From Tyto alba (lineage: Eukaryota; Chordata; Aves; Strigiformes; Tytonidae), in NCBI RefSeq assembly GCF_018691265.1, contig NW_024881328.1, positions 42,697,515-42,761,514 of the forward strand: a stretch of 64,000 nucleotides of DNA. The letters run 5' to 3'. A program made the position numbers and the translations under genes. The notes beneath the pieces are model-generated. The model saw only the letters and a program-made list of their open reading frames with translations, searched no databases and had not been told where the DNA came from. This document shows, piece by piece, positions 1 through 14,102 of this stretch (positions within the stretch are counted from its first letter, which is position 1; each line of letters begins with the position of its first letter).

Positions 1-315
1 CTTATCAAACAGATGGATTATCCTAGTGAAGAAGCCGCCTGATGCACTTCAGCACTGCTTGCTTTGAAAAATACCCAAGACTTTAATTTCCTGCCTTTCA
101 AAGAATAGTTCAATCCTAGTGATTAAGCTTTAGTATCCACCTCCAAAACCACAATTTCCGACACACCGTCGACAACTTCAAGAAAACATTAGCAATCAAA
201 CTCACACACACATGCTCAGCAGCTGCAACGCCTGCCTTGTCTCTGTGCTTGCATGCCCACGGTAGTAGGCTCTTTTTGCCTGCTGCTGTTAAGCAGATAG
301 TGATGGTTAATTAAA

Positions 316-351
316 CTAGTCCTTCACCTTTTATGTGAGGTGAAGGACTAG
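316..351. repeat. Perfect inverted repeat, 14-bp arms
   Basis: CTAGTCCTTCACCT at 316-329 is the exact reverse complement of AGGTGAAGGACTAG at 338-351, with an 8-base loop. A further ggactag copy follows at 357-363. Confidence 0.9.
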
Positions 352-365
352 ATGTAGGACTAGTA

Positions 366-382
366 GAAAGGTCTCACCTTTC
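366..382. repeat. Short perfect hairpin next to the 316-351 inverted repeat
   Basis: GAAAGGT at 366-372 pairs exactly with ACCTTTC at 376-382 across a 3-base loop, 14 bases after the larger hairpin. Confidence 0.85.
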
Positions 383-1444
383 ATGCTTTGCACCTTTATT
401 AGTGGCAGTGAATGCCCAACGCTTCCTCCCTTGACAGCATTTTACTGTGTTTTTCCTCACCTAGCATAAATGCAGAGAACTGCAGGAGAGAGGAGGCAAT
501 GGAAAAACCAAGCCCTTGGAGTCCTGACATGGACAAACGCCACGCGAAGGACATTTTGCAGGTGAACTACACTAAGCATTCTTCATATCCTTGCGATGGA
601 TGAAAGCAATGCGATATTCCACCTCCTACTTTGAGCCACTTCTTCTTGTTTAAACCCTGCCTCCAAGGAAAATAAATTGACGTTGCAACAGTGTCTTCAA
701 AGCAGCACAGCTCTCAAAATCTGCATTCTTACCGTTACCTGTAATTTTAAATGAAATTTAGAGGCATATATCTGAGTCAAGCTTATATCCTCTGGTAGGA
801 AATGTTATTGTATGTTCAAAGTCTTGCATATGATTGACAATGCAACTTAAATACCGGAGAAGGGAAGAAACAGAGGGAATGCATAATCTCTGAAAAGTAG
901 GGCCAGGCTTCCTTGTTTTTAAAGCACCAAGGTTTTGGTCTAAGTGCTCAACTTTCATCTGGTTTGACCGTGAGCCAGGCGACTACCCTTCTTTGCACCC
1001 TTGGCAAAAGCCAAAATCTAGAATAATCTTGCTGTAACTGCTTGCATTAGAAATGCAGGTTTGCTGAAATTCAGGGTTTCAATATTAACAACAAATAGAG
1101 ACTTAAAGGGCTGATTTGCAAAAATGAGATACTGCCTGGGCTTTTTCAGAGCTGATCACACATGCTTCCCACCCTGCAGCTAGCAGCTGAAGAACAAAGT
1201 CGTATTTAACATATCACTATTACTATACCATCAGTGTCTGAAAATAAACCCGATTCACAGTGCTGATTCTAATGATGCAGAAAGTGTGGGTTAAGTAAGA
1301 ATAAATGGATAAGTGAAAGAGAAACAAAATCATGGGTTGCTCTTATTTGGGCGTTCTAGATTTTTTTCCCCCTTCCTTTTCCCAGGGCACACATCACATT
1401 GCAAAATGTTCATTCACAAAATAGAGCTTGACATTTGAGGAAGA

Positions 1445-1470
1445 AGGCGGACTTCAAAATAAGTCCGCCT
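1445..1470. repeat. Perfect inverted repeat, 10-bp arms
   Basis: AGGCGGACTT at 1445-1454 pairs exactly with AAGTCCGCCT at 1461-1470 across the 6-base loop caaaat. The arms are GC-rich in an AT-rich setting. Confidence 0.9.
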
Positions 1471-2004
1471 AATCTCCCAACATAGGACTTGAAAAGTTGC
1501 ACATAAACGAAATTTCATCTGTTACTAAAGCTATTGAATAGACAGAAAGGATTTTGGTGGAAAAAAGTTGATTGTCAGGATTCAGGAAGAATAATTATTT
1601 TTTGCCTTTAATCTTTGTGGGGAGATGAACACCTTCTTTGCACTTCTGGTTTTCACTTGACAAATGCAGAATTGCACCCGTAACTTTCCTTCGAGACGAA
1701 GACTGAACAGGTAAGAAAACACTCGTCAGTCTGTTTCCCTGTTCAAGACAACTTGAAATAACCAACTCACCTCGTTTTTCCTAACCTACAGGCACAGACT
1801 CCTGGGCAGAGATTGCGTTACAGAAGGAGGGTAGGCTGGCACAGAGCCTGGAGTGGATAACTTATGGCATGAGATTGCACAGGGACTGGAGTAGGTGCAG
1901 AAAATACAGCCAACAGATACTGAGTTTGGCATGCTGTCCTTTTTCAATAACACTGCCTCTCTCCGCCTTGCATCTAAATCAGCTTTATCACAGCATATGA
2001 CTCG

Positions 2005-2043
2005 TTTTTTTTGTTTGTTTTTTTTTTGTTTTTTTTTTTTTTT
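2005..2043. repeat. T-rich low-complexity tract
   Basis: Runs of T interrupted by three single G bases; A-rich on the transcript strand. Confidence 0.95.
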
Positions 2044-2182
2044 CCTGGAGATACATAATTAAAGTACTGTGCTATGCTTCTATTGATTTTTGCAGGCTAT
2101 TTTCTGTCTGGACTATAGGGTGTCTGTCCTTCTGGGAGAAGGGACAAGCCAGGACGACAGGGTATAAGACAACTGAATCTTA

Positions 2183-4233
<2,051 letters not shown>

Positions 4234-4491
4234 CTGACGGAAGAGCAGCTCCTGCTCAGCCTGCCTCTGCCCAGACTCCAGCTCCTGCTGCGGCTCCGAT
4301 TCCTCCTCATCACTCTCGATGGGTTCTTGCTTCACTTGCACCATGTTGGCCAGCCCTGGGGCCTCCTTTTGGCTTGCGACTCTGTCGCTGTATGGCTCCT
4401 CCAAAAGGGCTTGGTGTTCCCGTAACTCTTCTTCTGTCTCCTCAGGGTGGCTTTCATGCTGGCGAGCTGGTTCGTTGGGTTTTGATATAAT
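4234..4491 (-). CDS. HDAC4: HDAC4 coding exon 9 of window (acidic segment with sumoylation motif)
   Basis: This 258-bp exon is 86 codons, phase 0 at both ends. It starts [20 protein letters not shown], continues [20 protein letters not shown] and [20 protein letters not shown], then [20 protein letters not shown] and [18 protein letters not shown] contains the consensus SUMO acceptor VKQE (human K559) followed by an acidic tail, the pattern of a negatively charged sumoylation site. [28 protein letters not shown] is the recalled human start, so the ends are well kept and the middle ([16 protein letters not shown]) has diverged most. The acceptor is tgttttcag| and the donor CGTCAG|gtgagc. It lies between a 10-kb intron upstream and a 1.7-kb intron downstream. 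Confidence 0.96.
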
Positions 4492-5759
4492 CTGAAAACA
4501 ACCCAGATGTTAACTGGTAAGTAAAATGTAACTCATCGCGGGTAAAGTTCACTCTGTTCTCCACAAAGAACCAGCTTCATGAAAAGAACAGTTGGGAATT
4601 ATAGCTTTTATCTTAAAAACTAGGTCCAAAACAACCACTCAAGGGAAAGGTCAGGTTAACCTTGGCATTAAGTGCTATGAAATCCGGTGTCCTAAATAAT
4701 GACGGCCCCTTCATTTTGCACTTGATTTGTCCTCTGAAGAAATAAAAGCCTCTTGTGCCTGCACACCTGTGGATGCTACTCCATTCACAAACCCACAGAG
4801 GAGAAGCATAACAACCATCGGTACATCTGGCAACTAAATTCTGAAAAAAAGTAAGAGACACAAACCCTCTAAGAGGGTTTCTGCTACCTTGTTTGCCCAG
4901 CTTCTCAAATCACACCCTGAATTTTATCTGTAAAGTGAGAGGCCGTCTTAGAAAGATTCCTCTGAAACGTGCACTCTTATGAAGTTAGTTAGGAGGAAAC
5001 TGAGGACACTCAACTTACAGCATCTGCACAGAAGCAAACTGCAAGAGCAGCGTCATTCTAACCAGACCTTCCTAACTAGAGACTGGGAACTTCTCTGAAA
5101 GCCGCTGCTAGAACAAAGGGCACAATATAATTTTCACTGTAATTCACACAGGCTCAGACTTTTTGAAGGTTCCTTGGCAAGATAAAACTCACAGTTGTCT
5201 GTCTCAGGCTGCTTATGATTATTTGGAACAACAGAAAAAATATACGTGAACTGGTTTTAAATCCAGCACAGGTAAATAAATCAATTTCCTTTCTTTAAAA
5301 GAGCTCAGGCTGTACCCATTTCATAGGCTTATAAAGAAACTGCTGAACTTTGAAAGTTGTCAGGGCAGAGCTTTAATAAGGATTAGGTCATTGGTATGAA
5401 AAGCAATATTGATTTTAAATCTAATAAAGCTAAATCAAAACACAGTTATTGAACACATACAGAAGGAATGACTACTTGTAAGTAACTTGCTCTTTGAAGA
5501 ACAGTGGCTCAAACCTAAAACTAAGCCTTTTTCCCTAAATGTAGGAAGAGAGGCTCTGCCACCTAACTTAAGCAAACCAATACAAAGCAGATTTAGGCAG
5601 ACAAAGGTAATATAAAGGATTAATTGCCTGCAAGTATCACAGCAAGGACAGCAAGAGCTCGCTCATAGCTACAGCAAAGGACCTCAAATAACTGGGGCTC
5701 AAAGGTTTTAAAAAGGGAGGACTGGGACGCAGGGCCACGGCTTTCCAGTGCTTTGTGGA

Positions 5760-6335
5760 TTAGATGTCTCGGCTCCTGAGAGGAGCAGGGCACGTAGAAG
5801 GGCATTACCTTGCCTAGAAGCTTAAGGCAAGACCCTCTGGGGTTCACGTGGACCCCCAGCACGGATGGGGGGTGCAGTCCATCCCTCTTAGCAACAAGAG
5901 CTGATATTTTTGTACTGAGCAACAACCGGCTGCTGTTGGTAAGAGGGTTTCGGTGTCTACAACTGTGGAACCACCTGAGAGTCAACAGTTTCTTGGAAGA
6001 GATGGGATCCACCCGACTAAACAGGGAAAAAGTGCCTTTGCCAAGCAGCTGGCCAAACTGGTAGTCAGGGCTTTAAACTAGAAACGACAGGGGAGGGAGT
6101 GGTCCCTCACCGAGCAGCTAAGGAGGCTGGGGACAAGGCAGGCAGGCCAAGGGCCTGGGGTGCAGTGAGCAGAGAGGACACAGCGGTCAACAAAAAAAAG
6201 AGCTGAAGAGGCATCCCTCTGAGTGCAGGCATGAAAAGCAGGAGGTGCCTGCAGCACAGTCTGATGGGGAAGGTCTGGAGCCCGTCCTGGGGAACTGGCA
6301 CGCTTGGGTGCCGACAAATACATGCTGCGTAACTA
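5760..6335 (+). mobile_element. CR1-like LINE fragment (end of ORF1 esterase region to start of ORF2)
   Basis: From 6001 the plus strand reads DGIHPTKQGKSAFAKQLAKL, then VVRALN and a stop. This fits the last block (DGxHxxxxG) of the SGNH/GDSL esterase domain carried by ORF1 of CR1-group retrotransposons. The nucleotides gggctttaaactag at 6068-6081 are a recurrent CR1 landmark just after it. Farther on, gcttgggtgccgacaaatac near 6302-6321 resembles the CR1 stretch before ORF2. Upstream the same frame has a stop at 5902-5904, so the domain is broken. No 3' tail follows, so this is an internal fragment and not a usual 5'-truncated insertion. Boundaries are soft. An endogenous retroviral origin seems less likely. 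Confidence 0.62.
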
Positions 6336-8426
6336 AACCACGTTAAGTGAAAGGGTAGCTCTTGCATCAATTTGCTTTAAGCTTTCTTAGGCTTGATGAA
6401 TATAATCTGTTTTAAAGATCATTAAATTATCATAAACCATTTTCTGCTACTTTTTGTTCTGCTTGGATCAGAGGTCTCAAGCTTTGAACTTAATACCTTT
6501 TGAACTTATGAACTATGCAAGGTAATTGCTGGGAACATAACTTACAATGTCACTGTCAAACCTAATGGAAATGAGAAGCAGTGTAATTCCCTTCAAGTTT
6601 TAAATTGTTCCAACTCCATAAAAATGTAAGCATTAAATGAAAAACACAATGAAGGTTGAAAGATCAACTGGTCAATAACAAGGACATTTCAAACATTCAC
6701 TTCGCTCTCCTAATACAAAGTGAATCTCTTGGTATGTCGTTTGTTCTAGCTGTTTGCAACCTTGTTCTTCTTAAAGGACAATATTGCAAAGAAAGCGCTT
6801 TGTTATGAACATATTCCCTATAATACATGAGTATGTGCATCCCAGGCCCATTAAAACTCCCTAAAAATCTTCCATTTTTGCAATTTTATGAACATATGTT
6901 TGTGTAATTTAAGAAAATTTAAGGTAATAAAAGTGCAAGGGAACGAATATAAAGTTAAGATAGCATAGAAAATGCTTACAAATATATCTGAAATAGTAAA
7001 CAATTACACAATGCACCATAAATAACTTCTCCTTCCCTTAATTAGCTCTCTAGCTTCCTTTGCAATGAGGTTACTCCTTTATTTTCAAACAGTCGCCTCT
7101 GGCTATCACATACTGCCACCATAAAACACTGTCAATGGCACTGCCTCTCTAGCCTCAGACAGCTATTTCAGTACAGAAGAAACTGTACCTTTCTAGTCAC
7201 AAGCATTTTTAGAAGACTCAATGCAGCTGGCAAGGTTTCTTATCTACATCTTTGAAATATAAAGAACAGAAAGAAAAAAAAAATCATATCAACGTCAGGT
7301 CACAATACAAGTTAAAACAAAGAATTCATCATTTTTCTGTGGAATGCTTCATAAGGAAGTAACAGCTGCATTTCTTTGCTAGCAAAATTTCAGGTCGGTT
7401 GGCATCTGATTTGTCTCCTAGATAGGATATATCTACTTCTTCATGATACCTTCTCTGTAGTGGCTAAGTACTTAGGACACCAAAGACTTCAAAGATAACT
7501 ACTAAACAGGCTAGAAACATCTGTTTACTCATCGCAGACTAATGAAGAGTCCTCAACAGAAAAATGCTTGAGAGGCTTCCAGAAGGAAAAAACTAATGCA
7601 GTTTTTCTTTAGGTAACAAAGTGTCACAGGGACCTGTGTCTGGTTCTAGAAGGCGGCCAAAGAGCTCCTTGGGAAGCAGAAGCAGAGCTGAAGAACTTCC
7701 ATAGGACTGCACAGCAAAGCCTCCCAGCTGGACAGACCAGCTCTGAAGCAGCTGTGCACCTCTGAATCTTTCTCCTACGATGACAAGCAGTTACAGAAGA
7801 AATCTCTGGTCCTGCACAATTAAAAATCACAAGGTTCCTTCAACACTGAATGTGATGGATCACCTCCGTTATCAAAGACTGGCAGAGATGAAAGTTGGGC
7901 ATGACTTTAAGTCAAACGTGAGATAGATCTGTCCTCAAGATCTTTTCCAATTCAGGAGTCCGACACAGGAAAGTGGCGTTTCTCCAGTGTTGCTCACCCT
8001 GGTAATGGTTACTGAAAGTAGAAAACAAGTTTGAATCACTGAGGGGACTGCTTCCAGATATGAGATTGTCTTGTGGAAAAGGACATCTCTGCTGGAGGGA
8101 ATACCTCAGTCATGCCCTCCAGAGACTTCAGTGTTGCTGGACAGACTGGTGTGCATCAGAGGATACAGGCTGGCGGCGAAAAACAACCACACACACCTTC
8201 AAAGTTTAGGATAAACCACCACGTTTCCATACAGCTCATCCAGGGTTATCTGGCAGCAGAAGCTCAAAAAGATGATACCTGACAACATGCCAAAACCCCA
8301 TTCCACTTTGCCAGGTATGTACAGCTGGTCAAAACTTTGTGCAGACAGGGATACGCTGGCAGGTGTTCAAGACAGCACTACTGTTGATAACTATCCATTT
8401 TATATCCTGGAAAATAAGCATTTTTT

Positions 8427-8451
8427 TATCCTGGGAATATATCCCAGGATA
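8427..8451. repeat. Palindrome with 10-bp arms
   Basis: TATCCTGGGA at 8427-8436 pairs with TCCCAGGATA at 8442-8451 around atata. Related tatcctgg (8403-8410) and tgtcctggga (8466-8475) units flank it. Confidence 0.88.
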
Positions 8452-8861
8452 TATTATCCGTTTTATGTCCTGGGAAGTGCAGAGCATGCCCAGCTGGGTG
8501 GAGCGACTTCCCTGTTTCGGGAATGGGGTGGAGTAGCAGAAGGTACCAGCCAGGACCAAGCCAGCTTCAGCATCTTCTGTGCTCGTACCACCAACCACGC
8601 AGAGTCCTGGTCCTCCTTGAAAGCCCTGTGGGGGACACAGGCATCGGCGGGGCAGCAGGGCATGTCCCACTGACCTGAGGATGAGAGGAGGCCGGGAAGC
8701 AAGGGAAGCCGACAGACTGGCTCGGCATTGCAGAAGCAGAGCAGAAATCTCCCTTCCCTCCCTCTGGAGAGGAAGGACAAAGTCAGGGAAGAAAGAGAAC
8801 AACTCTGGATAGCTGGAGACACAGCTTTGAGGAAAATGAGGAACAAACAACCAGAGGGGGG

Positions 8862-8885
8862 AAAAAAAAAAAAAAAAAAAAAAAA
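8862..8885. repeat. 24-A homopolymer
   Basis: An uninterrupted A run directly after six G. I saw no recognisable retroelement body next to it. Confidence 0.95.
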
Positions 8886-9548
8886 TGGAGATGATAAAGG
8901 CTCAGCTCAAGAGCATCCTGAGACAGATGGCCAAGAAAGTGTTGGTCTTGAGTCAAGGAAGTAGCTAGGAGGAGCTGAGAGGTGGTGTGGAGCAAGTACG
9001 CCGGCTGGGGTGCTGAAGAGAAAGAAGAGCACTAGCAGAGAGGTGGAAGGCAAGAGCAGCATCCACAGGGGAGCATGCACATGGACAAGTGTTTGGAGAA
9101 GAAAACGTATTGCTGGGGTTTGAATTAATCACTTGCAAATTATAACACAAACCTTGCTCTTCTGGCTATCGATATGACTCTCCCCGTAGCCCCTGGATTC
9201 TAATTTTTAACTTTTATAGATTGAGAAGAAACAAGAGATGATAGGGGATGATGGGGAGAGGCCAAGTTGGCATAGGCCGCTTAGGGAGCTGACAGAGCTT
9301 TCTGCAGCAGCCAAAGACTAGAAATTTTTTCTTTTTTTTTTTCCTTGAAGTGATGAGACAGCAGGAAAACGCATAACTGTCTGAGGCAGCCTATCTGCTG
9401 GAAGGACCATGAGACTGCTGGCCTCTGTGCTCAGACACAGAGGGAATGACCCAACTGTAATTAATCAAAGAACAGGGACTGCCTGGAGGGGAAAAGGAGG
9501 GGGAGTGAGGAAAAAACACCTCAGCACCAGCAGAAGCTTTTATTCTTT

Positions 9549-9569
9549 CCCCCCCCCCCCCCCCCCCCC
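9549..9569. repeat. 21-C homopolymer
   Basis: An uninterrupted C run, 21 G on the HDAC4 transcript strand. Confidence 0.95.
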
Positions 9570-10010
9570 TTTCCCAAATAATTGAAATTATGGGCTTGAT
9601 TATACCAGGTACACATCCACATATCGCCAGACCTGCAGCAACAGGCACCCTGCAGAACAACGGCTCCTGGCAAAACCACTGAACGGCATTTATGCAGTTA
9701 TAAGTGTGACGATGCACCAGCATCTGAATGCCAAGCGTCTCTGCTGAAAGGCATTTCTTATTCAACTGACTGAGACACTTAGCTGAATGCTGGAGGAGGT
9801 TTTCTGGAGATCTTTTTCAATACTTGTTATATCCAAAGTTATGTCTGGGTGCTTCAAAAACAGGTTCCCTTAAACTGTTCAAAGGGTAGTAGCCCTACCT
9901 GAATGCTGTGCAATACAACCTAATACGCTGTGTTTTTCCAACATTACAAATTAAACATTATGTATGAAAAGCTACTCCAGGAGTCACTTGAGGCTAAACA
10001 GTTAACGTGT

Positions 10011-10024
10011 CCCCCCCCCCCCCC
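10011..10024. repeat. 14-C homopolymer
   Basis: An uninterrupted C run followed by six A; the second of four long C runs in about 9 kb. Confidence 0.95.
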
Positions 10025-12566
10025 AAAAAATAAATCAGGAAATAGCAAGGTTAAATTCTAGGTGTTAAGAAAAATGTATCCACCCAACATTGCTGCACCA
10101 GACAAACCGAGGCACTGTGGTCTGGTGTACATACATTGCCGTATATATGCCACAGCGGGAGAAACACCTCACTTCCCAGTGTGCTCAAAATGGGGTTTAC
10201 TCAGAAGAACCATAATTTGACCACAGAAGCTCAGTGTTAATCTGCTTGCCAGTACAATTCAGGGCTAAAAGGGAGATTGTCTGTTCTAGTAAGGCTTTGT
10301 GAATTACGCTTCCAGGGGACTAAAGCCAAAACACTCATCTTCGCTACGGAAAGGTAAAAAGTTGAGTTTTCTGGCATAGAATATACAGAAATGACACTTG
10401 GGCATTTCTCTTTAGAAAAGGAATTGCTGCTTCAAGACCCATCATGCTGAAAAGCTCACAGTTTTAACTCAAAATACCTGGAGTGTGCTCAGACAACAGC
10501 GTCCACTTTACCTGGTTTGCTATCACAACAAAAATACCTCCCCCCCCGGAAATGCGGACCTCCAAACGCCACAAAGAATCACGAGCATATTGCGGCTCCT
10601 CTCTCTCCTATGTGTAAAAGACCAAAATTTGCATCTTAAAAGAGACTGAAGGCTGCAGAGAAATGGTAATTGCTGAAGATGAGAAGACGACGTCGGGATT
10701 GCTGCATATTTTTATCACATGGCAAAACAAGCCCCCTCGCCCAGCAAAGCTCCACCGACCACGGGGAAAAACCATTCCCAAGGTTTGAGTCCTAAACACA
10801 CAGCGAGGTGGGAAACACGGGCGCACGTTGCCTGTGCAGTTTCAAGTCAGTGCTCCCATGCACCTGCGTTAATGTAGTTTTTATTTTCAGGACTGTTTCA
10901 TATTTATTTAAGGCACGCGCCTCATCCCAATCAAAGGTTGCACAAAGCTCAATTAGAAGAAGCGACGCAGTATCTTATCCAGAGCCTCATTTAATGTCTC
11001 AAACCCTGGTTTGGAAGAAAGAGTTGTTGGTTTCTACACATGGTTTTGGAGCGCATTCACTAGAGCACACCAGCGCTCTGCCAGTTTTAGCAGGTCCGTG
11101 CTCACGATGGCTTGAGAGCAGGCGGGGAGCAGAGCCGCTCCGTGCCATCACACGCACAGCCGGGGCAGATTAGGAAACCCCAGTGGGTGTGGGTTTGAGT
11201 ATAATACGCTTGATTTGAAGATGACACGTTCTAGGTGTGCAAGCACACCTCTGCAGCTAGCTGCTCCGTCTCCCTGTCCTGCAAAAGGCGTGGAGAAGGT
11301 GAGCGTGCTGCTGCAAGCTGCCCGGGGAAAGCCAGTTCCCTGCCACTGCGTCAAGCTGCCTTAGCCCTAAGGCCCCCACTCCTTCCCTCTTCCACTCCCT
11401 TACGTGTCCTCTGATTTCTGCAACGGATGAGGCAGCGCGCCACTGGAGAGCAGCCTCGCTCTTACCCTTCTCTGTACTCCCTTCCGAGTCTTGTAAAAGA
11501 GATACCACTTGATTACCAAAAACTGGATGAAAAAGATGCGAAAAAAGTGGGCAAGACTTGCACAGGAAACTTAACTACTCCTGTGTCCTGGCTTGAGTGC
11601 TCAGTGTGGCAACCTCAAGAATGCATTTTTCATTCATGTATGTCTCTTGTTCCCGTTTTTTGGGGGGTGTTTTGTGGTTTTTGTACGTCTGTTTTTTTTT
11701 TTTTTTTCCCTGTCCTTAAAGCGAATGCTAATGACACCACCAGGTGACAACACAAACACTGGATGAGCAGGGTTGGGACCCTCATTTTCCATGCCGAGCC
11801 TTGTGGTGAGCCAGAGGAGTCACTCTCACCGAGCCGGGGATCAACATCTGCTTTGCAACGCCCAAGCAATCCCCAATTTGCTGCCAGCAGTGGTTGACCA
11901 AGGACTTCAGAGCCCATGCTGGAAGGGATTGAACCCCAGGGAGCCCTGTCCCTCCTCTGGACCCATCCCACCCATCCCACCCCTATCCAGCCACCTGCCC
12001 TGTCCTCGTTTGTCCAATCCCAAGTTCCTGCTCCAAACCCTTGGGCACCAAGGCTTCACAGCCCAATCCCCTAGATGATTCTTCTTATTATTTTTAATCA
12101 GGAGCAAACCAACATATTTTTCCTTAGTTGCCTTCTTGAAAACAGCGAGACTTGCTTTGGCTGCAATCTTCTCAAAAATTTCATCTCATGTAGACACCTA
12201 ACAGGGAAAGTTTAAGGCCAAATTCTCAAAGTTTAGAAAAATCACAAGCAATTGAGAACAGCCTCTTATTATTTACAGGAAATCCAACACAACCTTAACA
12301 GACAGTGCTGTCAGTTCTGTTAATAATTAAAAGGCAGCAATCTATTACATTATTTTTAGTCGTGCCCTTACTCTCCTACACACGAGGGTCTTAAAATATC
12401 TGCGCATCTGGGAAAAGTCTTTTTCCATGTCAGCACTTGGATTCTATCCCACGGGATAAATTCGCCACCCGCATACAGCGTTAGCACTGAAACGATTTTA
12501 ACTCATTACTTCTATAAATCAAACACAGGGAAATCGCCCCGGTGCAATCGGTTTAATTACAGTCGT

Positions 12567-12587
12567 CCCCCCCCCCCCCCCCCCCCC
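12567..12587. repeat. 21-C homopolymer at the edge of a CpG-rich patch
   Basis: An uninterrupted C run followed by gcctgcccctgc, adjoining the CpG-rich patch that starts near 12590. Confidence 0.95.
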
Positions 12588-12589
12588 GC

Positions 12590-13030
12590 CTGCCCCTGCT
12601 ATGGATGCGACAGATCACGGCTCTAACAAAGCTGAAATTCAGAGTGCTGCGGGAGGACTCGCTCGGCTCCGGTCGCACACGCTCTCCAGCTCCTGGGAGG
12701 TCCAAGAGAAAGTCTGAATGAGTTCAGCGGGTACGTCACGGCGAAGGCTTTGGACGCTCACAAGCGTTGGCAACGGAAAAGCCTTAAAAACCTCAAACAA
12801 ACAAACTGCCAAGCCGACATTCGTTGCCGAACAAAGAAACCCTACCTAGCACCCCACGTCCGACGGTCCTGGCCACGAAGCGTGTTTGGAGGGGGGGTGG
12901 GGGGGAGGTAAGGGAAATTTCTACGGCGGCGGCAGGTCCCCACCACCCCGGTGTGCGGGGCTGAAGGAGGCCCAGGGCTGGCACACGCGGTGCGCGGTGG
13001 CAGCTCTCCAGAAGTACATGATTGACGTCA
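12590..13030. promoter_or_regulatory. CpG-rich intronic patch with a palindromic CRE (candidate regulatory element)
   Basis: By eye there are several dozen CpG dinucleotides in about 440 bases, far more than in the surrounding intron. A full CRE, TGACGTCA, lies at 13023-13030 and a half site, acgtcac, near 12733-12739. It could be an internal promoter or enhancer, or simply a methylation-protected patch. No coding frame fits. Confidence 0.4.
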
Positions 13031-13140
13031 GTAACTTGTGTAATCATCCTGCCTTAGCTCGAGTCTATAAACAAAGTTTCGGGGGGGGGGTTGTGTGGTG
13101 GGGTTTTTTGTTGTTGTTGTGGTGTTTTGGGGGTTTGTGC

Positions 13141-13156
13141 TTTTTTTTTTTTTTTT
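13141..13156. repeat. 16-T homopolymer
   Basis: This closes a G/T-rich stretch (13081-13156) that begins with ten G. Confidence 0.95.
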
Positions 13157-14080
13157 CTTTTAATCCAGCTCTCAGTAGTTGTGTTTTCTCATAGGGCTGG
13201 AACTGTGAAAATATTTGGAGAAACCTCCACCATAAATTAAACTGCAGCGACCTGAAAGGTCCGCCTGCCACTGAACTCGTCCTCCCGAGCCTGAAACCTA
13301 ACTACTGGATTTGCTTGTTTCTTAAAGAAAGCCACAACTGGCACTCCTGGAAAAAAGTCTTTAGAAAGCCTCCAAACAGTACAAATCAGTCAGAAAAATA
13401 TCACGCTGATTATGATTGATTACCCCCTCCTCTAACAGCCTTTTCATATCGCAAGCCTAGGAACAGACTGTGCCTTCTGAGATCCTGGGAGAAAACCTCA
13501 GCTGGGGTAAAACACCACAGCTTCACCCCTATCACTTGTGGTCAGACCTCCCGCACGTAAAAAGTGAGTTCTACCTTCCCACAGGCCAAAAAAGATCAGG
13601 ATAGCTTTTGTCTTTTTTTAATGCACGCTCAATGCAATCATCTCAAGGCAGCTTTGTTTCAGCTTCGTTACGATATTGGGAGGCCCAGACAGATTGTATT
13701 TTGGCTACACAGCAATTGCAAAATCCCTACACTGACGAATGGCGCTCTGCGACGTTCGCCTGATGTTCTCCAAGTGATTTACAGAATGCGAGACAAACAA
13801 CATAGTACCTGCTTTCTTCACGAGCGATTCTTGAATCACATCTAATTCATCTTCAAAACAACCTCTGCAGGGTGCACAGCAATACTATTCTCATTTTCAG
13901 GAGAAGAAATGGATAGGACATTGCAATGCTTTACACAGGGCCACAGTTTAGAGAATCTGGACTGGAGATGGGAACAGCTTTTATCTTTCCAAAGGTAATT
14001 CCAGTGAAAAATGCTTCAGTAAATCTGAACATCTTCACTTGCAATTATTTTCTGGTGTTGTCATGTCTGAAATCCCTCAC

Positions 14081-14102
14081 TTTTTTTTTTTTTTTTTTTT
14101 TT
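14081..14102. repeat. 22-T homopolymer
   Basis: An uninterrupted T run in the intron before exon 9 in the transcript, about 430 bases downstream of the exon 8 donor. Confidence 0.95.

Noticed and set aside
5620..6012. 130-codon minus-strand frame
   Set aside because: It is the reverse of the CR1-like fragment and its flank; the meaningful reading is on the plus strand.
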